14,206 nucleotides of DNA from an uncultured Lentisphaeria bacterium (GTDB lineage: Bacteria > Verrucomicrobiota > Lentisphaeria > Victivallales > UBA1829), in contig CAJMAW010000083.1 in the NCBI GenBank assembly GCA_905211485.1, positions 1 through 14,206 of the forward strand, read 5' to 3'. Shown piece after piece: positions 6,072-12,583 of this stretch. The notes below the pieces were generated by a model, which was given only the letters and a program-made list of their open reading frames with translations, was not told where the DNA came from and did not search any database. Position numbers and translations under genes: made by a program. Each line of letters opens with the position of its first letter. Position 1 is the first letter of the stretch.

Positions 6072-7253
6072 TCAGAGTTCGACTCCGAGTTTTTCTCTCA
6101 TGCGCATGACTTTTTCCAGCGCCTCTTCTGTGCTTTTTCCGCGTGCGAGCAGAACTCCCAGGCGGCGGTGCCCGTTCAGATTTCCTTTTCCGAAAATCCG
6201 GATGGTTGTATCGGGTTCGGAGAGCACGTCTTCCAGTCGGGTGAATGCCACATGGTCAGAGACTCCGTCCACAACGATTGCCTTTGATGCGGAGGGCCCG
6301 TGAAAGGCAATATTTGGAATCGGCAGGCCGAGAACCGCGCGGGCGTGAAGGGCAAATTCCGAAAGATCCTGCGAGATCATGGTGACCATCCCCGTATCGT
6401 GCGGCCGCGGACTGACTTCACTGAAAAGCACTTCGTCCCCGCGGATGAAGAGTTCCACTCCGAAAATCCCCCGTCCTCCCAGAGCCGAAGTGATCGCTTC
6501 CGCAATTCCCCTGGCTTTTTCCAGCGCCGTATCGGACATTTTCTGAGGCTGCCAGGATTCCTGATAGTCCCCGTTGACCTGATGATGCCCGATCGGTTCA
6601 AGAAAACTGGTCCCTCCGGCGTGACGGATGGTCAGGAGTGTGATTTCGTAGTCGAAATGAATGAAGGCTTCGACAATCACTTTCCCCGCGCCTGCCCGTC
6701 CCCCCTCCTGGGCGTTTTTCCACGCCTTTTCCAGCTCTTCCCCGCTCCGGATGACGGACTGTCCATGTCCCGAGGAGCTCATGATGGGTTTCACCACACA
6801 CGGGATGCCGATTTCCTCCACCGCTTTTTTGAATTCCGCGTAATCTGCGGCGAAACGGTAGGGCGAGCAGGGCAGACCGAGTTCTTCCGCCGCGAGTCTG
6901 CGAATTCCCTCCCGGTTCATGGTCAGGAACGTGGCGCGGGCTTTCGGGATGACGTGGAAGCCTTCCTCCTCAAGCTTGAGCAGTTCCCCTGTGGCGATGG
7001 CTTCCACTTCGGGGACGATGTAGTCGGGCTTCTCCTTTTCCACGACTTCCCGGAGTGCCGCCGGATCCAGCATGTCGATGACATAACTGCGGTGAGCCAC
7101 CTGCATGCCCGGTGCATTCGGATAGCGGTCAACCGCCGCCACTTCCGCGCCGAGTCTCTGCATTTCGATGATGACTTCCTTCCCCAGCTCACCTGCTCCG
7201 AGAAACAGAACTTTGACGGCCGAGGCGGTCAATGCGGTTCCAAGCTTTGCCAT
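6072..7253 (-). CDS. purT: Formate-dependent phosphoribosylglycinamide formyltransferase (GAR transformylase 2)
   Basis: PurT uses ATP and formate to formylate GAR in the third step of purine synthesis, via formyl phosphate, in the cytoplasm. The 393-residue length matches E. coli PurT (392). Visible features: the N-terminal substrate-binding GAGELGKEV (residues 19-27, with the E22-L23 pair), AVDRYPNAP (40-48), VPEVEAIAT (80-88), the conserved LTMNREGIRRLAAEELGLP (110-128), ATP-grasp residues K155 and SSSGHGQ (159-165), GGRAGAGKVIVE (184-195), metal ligands E267 and E279, and SEVSPRPHDTGMVT (278-291) containing D286. Near the C-terminus are K356 and R363-R364. E. coli has Lys at the position that is His163 here. 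GGAG lies just before the start ATG. The gene lies 124 bases after the batA stop, so it may have its own weak promoter or be read through. It lets the cell use formate in place of formyl-tetrahydrofolate. Confidence 0.97.
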   Translation of the reverse strand: MAKLGTALTASAVKVLFLGAGELGKEVIIEMQRLGAEVAAVDRYPNAPGMQVAHRSYVIDMLDPAALREVVEKEKPDYIVPEVEAIATGELLKLEEEGFHVIPKARATFLTMNREGIRRLAAEELGLPCSPYRFAADYAEFKKAVEEIGIPCVVKPIMSSSGHGQSVIRSGEELEKAWKNAQEGGRAGAGKVIVEAFIHFDYEITLLTIRHAGGTSFLEPIGHHQVNGDYQESWQPQKMSDTALEKARGIAEAITSALGGRGIFGVELFIRGDEVLFSEVSPRPHDTGMVTMISQDLSEFALHARAVLGLPIPNIAFHGPSASKAIVVDGVSDHVAFTRLEDVLSEPDTTIRIFGKGNLNGHRRLGVLLARGKSTEEALEKVMRMREKLGVEL

Positions 7254-7365
7254 TGTCTCCTGAGGTCCCTTTCTGTGAAAACTGCGTCTTTCCGTTTTTT
7301 TGTAACGTAATGCGGCACTGTGTTTTTTTCAACGGCATTCCGCAATTTTTTTCAGCTCTCGGGAA

Positions 7366-7393
7366 GATTTCCATCTTTCAGGGGATGGAAATC
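7366..7393 (-). terminator. Perfect 10-bp hairpin straddling the batA stop codon
   Basis: GATTTCCATC (7366-7375) and GATGGAAATC (7384-7393) are exact inverted repeats around an 8-base loop that contains the batA TGA stop (7380-7378). Downstream on the minus strand is only TTCCCGAG, so the U-run is poor. It could be a weak terminator, or it could protect the 3' end of the moxR-batA message before purT. Confidence 0.4.
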
Positions 7394-8415
7394 AGGAGGC
7401 TGTTCCGCAGGGCGAATGCGAGCAGGAGAACGCCGCCCGCGGCGTAGCAGAAGAAGGGATAGAGTTCACGCCAGTTGATGACAATGGGCTGTTCGACGCT
7501 GGTTTTTTCCAGCTTGTCGATTTCGGACATGGCCTGTGCCATGCCTTCCGCGTCGGCGGCTTTGTAGTATCGGCCTCCGGAAGTGGAGGCGATGTCGCGC
7601 AGAAGTTCCTCGTCGAATTCCCCGTGTACGGGGACGTATGAGGAGCCGAAAAGCCCGGTCTGGCGGGCGATGGCGTTGTTCGAGCCGATGCCCACGGTGT
7701 AGACGGTGACGTTGAAGGTGTCTGCGAGTTTGGCCGCCTGTCTCGGCGTCACTTTGGCGGAGACGTTGTTCCGGCCGTCTGTGAAGAGCACCACAACGCG
7801 GCTTTTCGCATCGGAATCCTTCAGTCTCTGGACGGCGCTGGCGAGGGGGCCTGCGATTCCCGTCGCATCGCCGATGTCGCCGGGATTCAGGCGTTCGAGA
7901 TTGGCGATCAGCCAGGCGTGGTCGAGAGTCGGCGGACAGGCCACATAGGGCAGCTGTGCAAAGACGATCAGCCCGATCCGGTCGTTGGGCCGCGCTTCAA
8001 TGAATTTCCGGATTTCCGCCTTCGCCGTTTCCAGACGGTTTTTCAGCGTTCCGTCCCGGAGCTGACTGTTCAGCTGGGCCTGGCTGCTGACCGAGGAGGG
8101 AATGTCGATGGCTTCCATGCTTCCGGAGAGGTCGAGTGCGATGATGATGTCAATTCCGTCCGCGCGCTGTTTGATTTCCTCGAGTCCTTCCTGCGGTCGG
8201 GCAAGGGCCACGACGCAGAGGATCCCTCCCGCTGCCCAGAGTGCAAAAAGAGTCATCTTCCTCCAGTTCATCACGCGGAGACCGTGTTTCGACGCCATTT
8301 CATAGGGCCGGATGCTCGGGATCCGGATACCCGGTTCCCGTTTTCTCCAGGCCGCGAGCAGGGCCAGGGCCAGAGGTATCAGCAGAAGAAAAAACCAGGG
8401 ATGTGCGAATGTCAT
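7378..8415 (-). CDS. batA: BatA-like membrane protein with von Willebrand factor A domain
   Basis: A 345-residue protein with the BatA layout: an N-terminal aerotolerance-type region with membrane helices at about residues 5-22 and 54-72, a vWA domain at about 88-300, and a C-terminal helix at about 318-337. The MIDAS metal site is complete: DLSGS (D95, S97, S99), a threonine in IGDATGIAG (T185) and FTDGRNN (D213). The vWA domain should therefore bind a divalent metal and ligands on the periplasmic or membrane face. Known Bat/MoxR operons are linked to envelope stress, protein maturation or aerotolerance, but the exact role differs between bacteria. The ATG overlaps the upstream gene's stop as ATGA, implying translational coupling. 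It is the last gene of the operon; no second vWA gene (batB) or batD/batE follows. Confidence 0.88.
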   Translation of the reverse strand: MTFAHPWFFLLLIPLALALLAAWRKREPGIRIPSIRPYEMASKHGLRVMNWRKMTLFALWAAGGILCVVALARPQEGLEEIKQRADGIDIIIALDLSGSMEAIDIPSSVSSQAQLNSQLRDGTLKNRLETAKAEIRKFIEARPNDRIGLIVFAQLPYVACPPTLDHAWLIANLERLNPGDIGDATGIAGPLASAVQRLKDSDAKSRVVVLFTDGRNNVSAKVTPRQAAKLADTFNVTVYTVGIGSNNAIARQTGLFGSSYVPVHGEFDEELLRDIASTSGGRYYKAADAEGMAQAMSEIDKLEKTSVEQPIVINWRELYPFFCYAAGGVLLLAFALRNSLLISIP

Positions 8416-9449
8416 GCGATGCGCTCCTTTGTGTTGCTGTCTTCCGGAACGGTTTCCGAGACGAGTTTTTCTGCGCGCTCCGCCGCCGTTTCAAAAAGGG
8501 CCTTGTCTGCGGGGAGGCGGGCGAATTTCACCATGTCCGCGGAGGAGAGAAAATCACGGAGAAAGTGACGGTGTTTCCCTGTCATGACGGAATCGTCCCG
8601 ATCCAGTTCGGAGAGAAATTCGGCCGTGGTCTGGTGTTCAGCGCGCATGTTGAAACGCTTTTCCAGATATCTTCTGACAATGTCCGTCAGTTTCGCGAGC
8701 GAGGTTTCCGGCGACGCCATGCCTCTGTCCACATTTTCCTTCAGACTGTGGATGGCCTGAATCGCGGACTGCCAGGGTGTGAGGATTTCTTCCCGCCCCA
8801 AGCGTTCTTTTCTGCGTCTGAGAAGGAGATACCCCGCCGCGGCCGCGGCAATCAGAAGGATGCCTGCCGCAATCCAGACGGAGCGGGAATTCAGCCACTG
8901 ACTTTGCCGCTCAATGTATCCGGCGGAAAGGAGTGCGTCTCCGTCGGGCGTTTCAACGGGATTCACATGGAAGGAGGGGATGTTCAGCTCAAAGTTTCGG
9001 CTTCCTTTTTCCGATCCTCCGAATGCGGCTTTAATTTTCCCTTCTCCGATCTCGCCGATCCGGTAGGGCTGGACTTTGCAGTCCAGAGTCCAGAAGCATC
9101 CGCCCCAGGTGAACGCTCCGCGGCGGAACACGGGTTCTCCCAGAAGCTGCGATCCCGCTCCCGGCTCCGCCGTGACACCGGCGGGGACTTGGTTCCAGGG
9201 CGCCAGAAAGACGGTCTTCACAGGCACTTCCTGTCCCAGGAGGGGCACTTCCTTTCCGGAGAGCAGCTCCGGACCGGTTTTCAATTCCGCCTCCGCTCCG
9301 GACTGAGCGACGGAGCGGTATTTCAGCGCCGCCGCTGCCGCGAAGAGAAAGAGACAGATCAGAATCACCGAAAGCAGCAGGGCGAATCCTCTGAAGAGTT
9401 TCGATTCCCAGATTTTTGCGTTTATGGTATGCACGGTGTCCTCCCTCAT
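8412..9449 (-). CDS. Two-pass membrane protein of the MoxR/Bat operon (DUF4381-like C-terminus)
   Basis: A 345-residue protein with a hydrophobic helix at about residues 20-42, an exported beta-rich segment (about 45-190) holding GAFTWGGCFWTLDCKVQPYR, a second helix at about 191-210 followed by RRRKER, and a cytoplasmic helical tail. The tail (TDIVRRYLEKRFNMRAEH at about 255-272, then ELDRDD and HFLRDFLSSADMVKFAR at about 296-311) resembles the short membrane partner, often called DUF4381, found between DUF58 and BatA genes. The exported segment may do part of what BatD does elsewhere (inference). It overlaps both neighbours by ATGA, at 9446-9449 and 8412-8415, so the three proteins are probably made in fixed ratio. 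The name is tentative; the membrane topology is clear from the sequence. Confidence 0.75.
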   Translation of the reverse strand: MREDTVHTINAKIWESKLFRGFALLLSVILICLFLFAAAAALKYRSVAQSGAEAELKTGPELLSGKEVPLLGQEVPVKTVFLAPWNQVPAGVTAEPGAGSQLLGEPVFRRGAFTWGGCFWTLDCKVQPYRIGEIGEGKIKAAFGGSEKGSRNFELNIPSFHVNPVETPDGDALLSAGYIERQSQWLNSRSVWIAAGILLIAAAAAGYLLLRRRKERLGREEILTPWQSAIQAIHSLKENVDRGMASPETSLAKLTDIVRRYLEKRFNMRAEHQTTAEFLSELDRDDSVMTGKHRHFLRDFLSSADMVKFARLPADKALFETAAERAEKLVSETVPEDSNTKERIA

Positions 9450-10327
9450 GAATGTTTCAGTTTCCGGTTCTGGAAGAAGGTCATCAGGGGGTTGAGGAGG
9501 TCTTCTCCGCAGCGGATGTCGATCATATCCACTTTGGAACGGCGGCAGATGTCTCCGGTGTTTTTGTGGAGGAGCTGCTGAGCCGTTTCGTAGGCGCGGA
9601 GCATTTTTCCGGAAGATGCGTTGAAGGAAAGAGTCCCGCCGTTTTCGGAATCCTCCAGGGACATTTCCGCAAGTGAGGGGAGGGCGATTTCCCGTTCATC
9701 CAGGACGCGGATGGCCACGAGATCATGGCGGAGACTCAGAAGTTTCATGCTGCGTTCGTAGTCCTTGCCGTCGATGAAGTCGCTGATGAGGAAGACGACC
9801 GCCTTTTTCTTCTGGGAGCGGGAGAGCGATTCCAGCGCCGCTCCGATGTCGGTTCCTCGTCCGCTGGCGTCCGCGGCGACGAGTTCGCGGATGACTCTCA
9901 GCACATGAGTCCGTCCGGAACGGGGCGGCAGATACAGTTCTGTTCTGTCGCTGAAGAGGAGCAGTCCCACCTTGTCGTTGTTCCGGATGGCGCTGAAGGC
10001 GAGGAGAGCGGCGGCTTCGATCATCTGTTCGCGTTTGTTTCTGCCGGAGCTGCCGAAGAGCCCGGAGGCGGAGACGTCCACGGCGAGGATGACGGTCAGT
10101 TCCCGTTCCTCCGCGTATTTCTTGATGAAGGGGGAGCCCATGCGGGCGGTGACGTTCCAGTCGATATCCCGGACGTCATCCTCGGGTGTGTATTCCCGGA
10201 CTTCGCTGAATTCGATCCCGCGTCCTTTGAAGACGCTGTGGTAGGCGCCTCCGGTGATTTCGTCCACCAGGCGTCTGGTTTTGATTTCGATTTTTCTGAC
10301 TTTTGCGAGCAGTTCCCGTGCCAGCAT
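9446..10327 (-). CDS. DUF58 family protein with a vWA-like domain
   Basis: A 293-residue soluble protein with the DUF58 signature REYTPEDDVRDIDWNVTAR (residues 44-62) followed by FIKKYAEERE. A vWA-like fold follows, with VDVSASG (D84, S86, S88), RGTDIGAAL (T159) and ISDFIDG (D183) as the metal-site pattern. DUF58 proteins nearly always sit beside MoxR ATPases and are thought to be their client or adaptor, delivering metal-dependent or substrate-binding vWA proteins at the membrane. This gene follows moxR by 55 bases; GGGGGAA lies six bases before its ATG. Its stop overlaps the next start as ATGA. There are no membrane helices, so it is probably cytoplasmic. Family call is secure, biochemical role unknown. 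Confidence 0.92.
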   Translation of the reverse strand: MLARELLAKVRKIEIKTRRLVDEITGGAYHSVFKGRGIEFSEVREYTPEDDVRDIDWNVTARMGSPFIKKYAEERELTVILAVDVSASGLFGSSGRNKREQMIEAAALLAFSAIRNNDKVGLLLFSDRTELYLPPRSGRTHVLRVIRELVAADASGRGTDIGAALESLSRSQKKKAVVFLISDFIDGKDYERSMKLLSLRHDLVAIRVLDEREIALPSLAEMSLEDSENGGTLSFNASSGKMLRAYETAQQLLHKNTGDICRRSKVDMIDIRCGEDLLNPLMTFFQNRKLKHS

Positions 10328-10382
10328 GAGAGTTCCCCCGTTCCGCTGTATGTGTGAATGGAATCCCCGTCGTTCCGGAGAA

Positions 10383-11405
10383 CTAGGGGGTTCTGAGTTC
10401 GTTCAGGATTTTTGTGATGACATCGTCCGTATTCAGTCCTTCGGCCTCCGCCTCGTAGCTCAGGATGATTCTGTGGCGCAGCACGTCGGGTGCGAGTGTC
10501 TTCACATCCTGCGGCATGACGTATGCTCTTCCTTCGAGGAAGGCCTGTCCTTTTGCCGCCAGCGCCAGCGCGATCCCGGCCCTCGGCGACGCCCCGAACT
10601 GAAGAAGATCCGAGAGTTCCGACAGATTCACCCCGTTCTGCCTCTGTGACAGTTCCGACAGCCGTTTCGGACGCGTCGCCAGCACAATATCCAATATATA
10701 TTCCAGGATCTTCTCATCCATATACACCTTGTCCACCCATTCCCGCGCCCCCGTGATATCGGAGAGCTTTGCCACGGCGATGGCCTGAATATGGGCGTCC
10801 GGATGGGCCATGCGTTCGATGACGGTCCGTTCCTCCTCCCGTTTCGGGTAATCGACCTTCAGTTTGAACATGAAGCGGTCCACCTGCGCTTCGGGCAGGG
10901 GATAGGTCCCTTCCTGTTCGATCGGATTCTGGGTCGCCAGCACGATGAAGGGGCTGGGCATTTTGAGCGTCTGTCCGGAAATGGTCGCCTGACGTTCCTG
11001 CATGCATTCGAGCAGTGCGCTCTGGACCTTGGCCGGCGCACGGTTGATTTCGTCCGCCAGAACCAGATTCGCGAACACGGGGCCTTTCTTCACGCTGAAA
11101 CTGTGTTCTTCCTGATTGTAGATCGTGGTGCCGATGACGTCGGCGGGAAGAAGGTCCGGCGTGAACTGAATGCGGGAGAATGTCCCGTCCAGCGCCTGGG
11201 CGACGGTTTTGACAAGCAGAGTCTTCGCCAGTCCGGGAACCCCTTCCAGCAGCACGTGCCCGTCTGAAATGAGTGCGAGAATCAGGCGTTCCACGAGTTT
11301 GTCCTGTCCCGCCAGAATTCTGCCGATTTCCGTTTTCAGCGGCCTGATGAAGGCAGACGCATCTGAAATCTTCCCCTGCAGTTCCTGAAGTTCCTCCTGT
11401 CTCAT
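10383..11405 (-). CDS. MoxR family AAA+ ATPase
   Basis: A 340-residue ATPase with all core AAA+ elements: Walker A GVPGLAKT (residues 55-62), Walker B VLADEINRAP (115-124), sensor 1 LATQNPIEQEGTYPLPEAQ (156-174) with N160, an arginine-finger region DRFMF (176-180), and sensor 2 GASPRAG (271-277). MoxR proteins form hexameric chaperones that act on vWA-domain partners, here the DUF58 and BatA products of the same operon. The start is firm: the complete Shine-Dalgarno AAGGAGG (11410-11416) lies four bases before the ATG. It is the first gene of the operon, transcribed from the divergent spacer shared with the CPBP gene. Length and motifs are complete and nothing is missing. The subfamily is not resolved here. 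Confidence 0.95.
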   Translation of the reverse strand: MRQEELQELQGKISDASAFIRPLKTEIGRILAGQDKLVERLILALISDGHVLLEGVPGLAKTLLVKTVAQALDGTFSRIQFTPDLLPADVIGTTIYNQEEHSFSVKKGPVFANLVLADEINRAPAKVQSALLECMQERQATISGQTLKMPSPFIVLATQNPIEQEGTYPLPEAQVDRFMFKLKVDYPKREEERTVIERMAHPDAHIQAIAVAKLSDITGAREWVDKVYMDEKILEYILDIVLATRPKRLSELSQRQNGVNLSELSDLLQFGASPRAGIALALAAKGQAFLEGRAYVMPQDVKTLAPDVLRHRIILSYEAEAEGLNTDDVITKILNELRTP

Positions 11406-11469
11406 GATGCCTCCTTTTCCTTTTCCTTGAAAAGATGAATCCTTGTTTTCATGTTCATTTCCCCATCAG

Positions 11470-11490
11470 ACATTTTTCCCGGGAAAATGT
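11470..11490. repeat. Near-palindrome in the moxR leader/divergent spacer
   Basis: ACATTTT and AAAATGT arms flank CCCGGG, with one extra T in the left arm. The stem of about ten pairs would sit in the moxR 5' leader, some 65 bases before its ATG. It may be an operator or an RNA hairpin. Its sequence is unlike the 11530-11548 repeat, so the two would not bind the same regulator. Confidence 0.45.
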
Positions 11491-11512
11491 TCCGGCTCCC
11501 CTTGAAAAAAGA

Positions 11513-11541
11513 TTGTGCATCCGCCGCAGCGGCTGTATAAT
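11513..11541 (+). promoter_or_regulatory. Promoter of the CPBP protease gene
   Basis: TTGTGC (11513-11518; only the first three bases match consensus) and a perfect TATAAT (11536-11541) are spaced by 17 bases. The predicted start near 11548 gives a leader of about 118 bases. The -10 box is the strong element and sits inside an inverted repeat. Confidence 0.55.
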
Positions 11542-11548
11542 ACAGCCG
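11530..11548. promoter_or_regulatory. Perfect 8-bp inverted repeat around the -10 box, possible operator
   Basis: CGGCTGTA (11530-11537), spacer TAA, TACAGCCG (11541-11548): exact inverted arms with the TATAAT in the centre. A dimeric regulator bound here would block the CPBP promoter. The reverse strand reads TATTAT at the same place, so the site could also affect the leftward moxR operon. The alternative is a transcribed hairpin. Confidence 0.5.
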
Positions 11549-11665
11549 TTCCGCCGGGGAAAAAAGACGGGGGAATGTCTTTTCCCGTTCCCTCCTCATG
11601 CAACACAAGGTTTGCCGGCGCGTGCGGGATCCCGGGAGGGGGAAAAAACTTCAGTCTGAGGAAAT

Positions 11666-12553
11666 ATGGATACGTCATCGCCATCTGAGTTTCACGGCCG
11701 GGACAACAGTCCGGGACGGAGATTCCCGGAGAGGGAGGAATGCGGGAAGAAGGAATGCGGAAGAGAGGAGGGAACTCTTCTTTTTTCTTTCCGTCTGGTT
11801 CTGCTTGTATTTGCTTTCTTCCTGGGCGTGATTCCCCTGCTCTTGCGTGTGATGGATCTTCAGGGGGGGGACGTCCTCCCACCGCTTCTGCCTGCGGGAT
11901 CCGCCTTGCCGCGGGCCCTGACGGTGTTCCTGCAGGTGTATCCGATGCATCTGGCATTGCTTTGTGCCGCCGTGCTGCCTGTCTGGTCGGCGGAACGCCC
12001 CCGGCTTGCCGGGCTGTCTTTCTCCGAGGGGCGGGCCCTGCTGTTCCGGAGTCTGGATTTCAATCCTCCGCCGCGGGAGTGGAAACACCGTATGCTGCCG
12101 CTGTTTCTTCTGACCTTGTCCGGAATTGCGTGCCTTTCACGCCTTTCGGGCTGTTTGCAGCACTATGCGGGACTCGATTCCGATCCGCAGCCGGCGATCG
12201 GACTTGCGCTGCACTGTGATCTGCCCACATTTGCCGTGCTGGCGCTGGGGGCCGTCTTTCTGGCTCCTCTGACGGAGGAACTGGCATTCCGGCGCATCCT
12301 TTACGGCGGATTCAAACTCCTTTCCGGTGAAAAATGCGCATTCTTCATGACGGCTCTTCTCTTTACCGCCATTCATTTTTCCCTGTCGAAGGCGCTTCCT
12401 TTGTTTTTTCTCGGCTGTGTGCTTCAGTCTGTCCGGAACCGGTCCGGGGGGATCACCATTCCGGTGATCCTGCACGCGGGGAACAATCTTCTTGCCATGT
12501 CCGTGGTCCTGACGGCGCGCATCATGAACGGGGCAGGGGCGCCTCTCCTCTGA
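11666..12553 (+). CDS. CPBP family intramembrane glutamic protease
   Basis: A 295-residue membrane protein with the three motifs of the CPBP (CAAX protease/bacteriocin-processing, Abi) family: EELAFRRILYGG (residues 204-215, the EExxxR core with catalytic Glu), FTAIH (233-237, FxxxH) and HAGNN (270-274, HxxxN). Hydrophobic helices are visible at about residues 38-60, 84-107, 142-160, 186-202, 225-250 and 262-285. The first 36 residues are hydrophilic and charged, with two cysteines, an unusual extension. The start is supported by GAGGAAAT just before the ATG. It is the only plus-strand gene of the window, divergent from moxR and convergent with mraY, 30 bases from the mraY stop. Substrates of bacterial CPBP proteases are mostly unknown; some process peptides or prenylated proteins. 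No peptide or bacteriocin gene lies beside it. Confidence 0.9.
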   Translation: MDTSSPSEFHGRDNSPGRRFPEREECGKKECGREEGTLLFSFRLVLLVFAFFLGVIPLLLRVMDLQGGDVLPPLLPAGSALPRALTVFLQVYPMHLALLCAAVLPVWSAERPRLAGLSFSEGRALLFRSLDFNPPPREWKHRMLPLFLLTLSGIACLSRLSGCLQHYAGLDSDPQPAIGLALHCDLPTFAVLALGAVFLAPLTEELAFRRILYGGFKLLSGEKCAFFMTALLFTAIHFSLSKALPLFFLGCVLQSVRNRSGGITIPVILHAGNNLLAMSVVLTARIMNGAGAPLL

Positions 12554-12580
12554 CTTCGTTTTCCGGACTTCGTTTTCCGG
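12553..12580. repeat. Perfect 14-bp tandem duplication at the CPBP stop codon
   Basis: ACTTCGTTTTCCGG occurs twice back to back (12553-12566 and 12567-12580). The first copy begins with the last base of the CPBP TGA stop, and the second ends three bases before the mraY stop codon. It fills almost the whole 30-base convergent gap. It probably arose by replication slippage. Confidence 0.85.
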
Positions 12581-12583
12581 GAA

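Noticed and set aside
7290..7360. Possible hairpin or purT promoter in the spacer between batA and purT
   Set aside because: Only five-pair TGCGG/CCGCA arms and a poor TTGAAA...TACGTT match were found, too weak to annotate.
8241..9581. 446-codon plus-strand open frame opposite the Bat operon
   Set aside because: It is antisense to three coupled genes with ATGA overlaps, and its product is rich in Arg, Gly, Ser and Phe without any family motif.
11402..11608. Minus-strand open frame overlapping the moxR start by ATGA, possible leader peptide
   Set aside because: The overlap looks like coupling, but the frame has no clear start site and its sequence would cross the -10 palindrome; the final codons consist of the purine-rich moxR binding site, which explains the Lys/Glu run.
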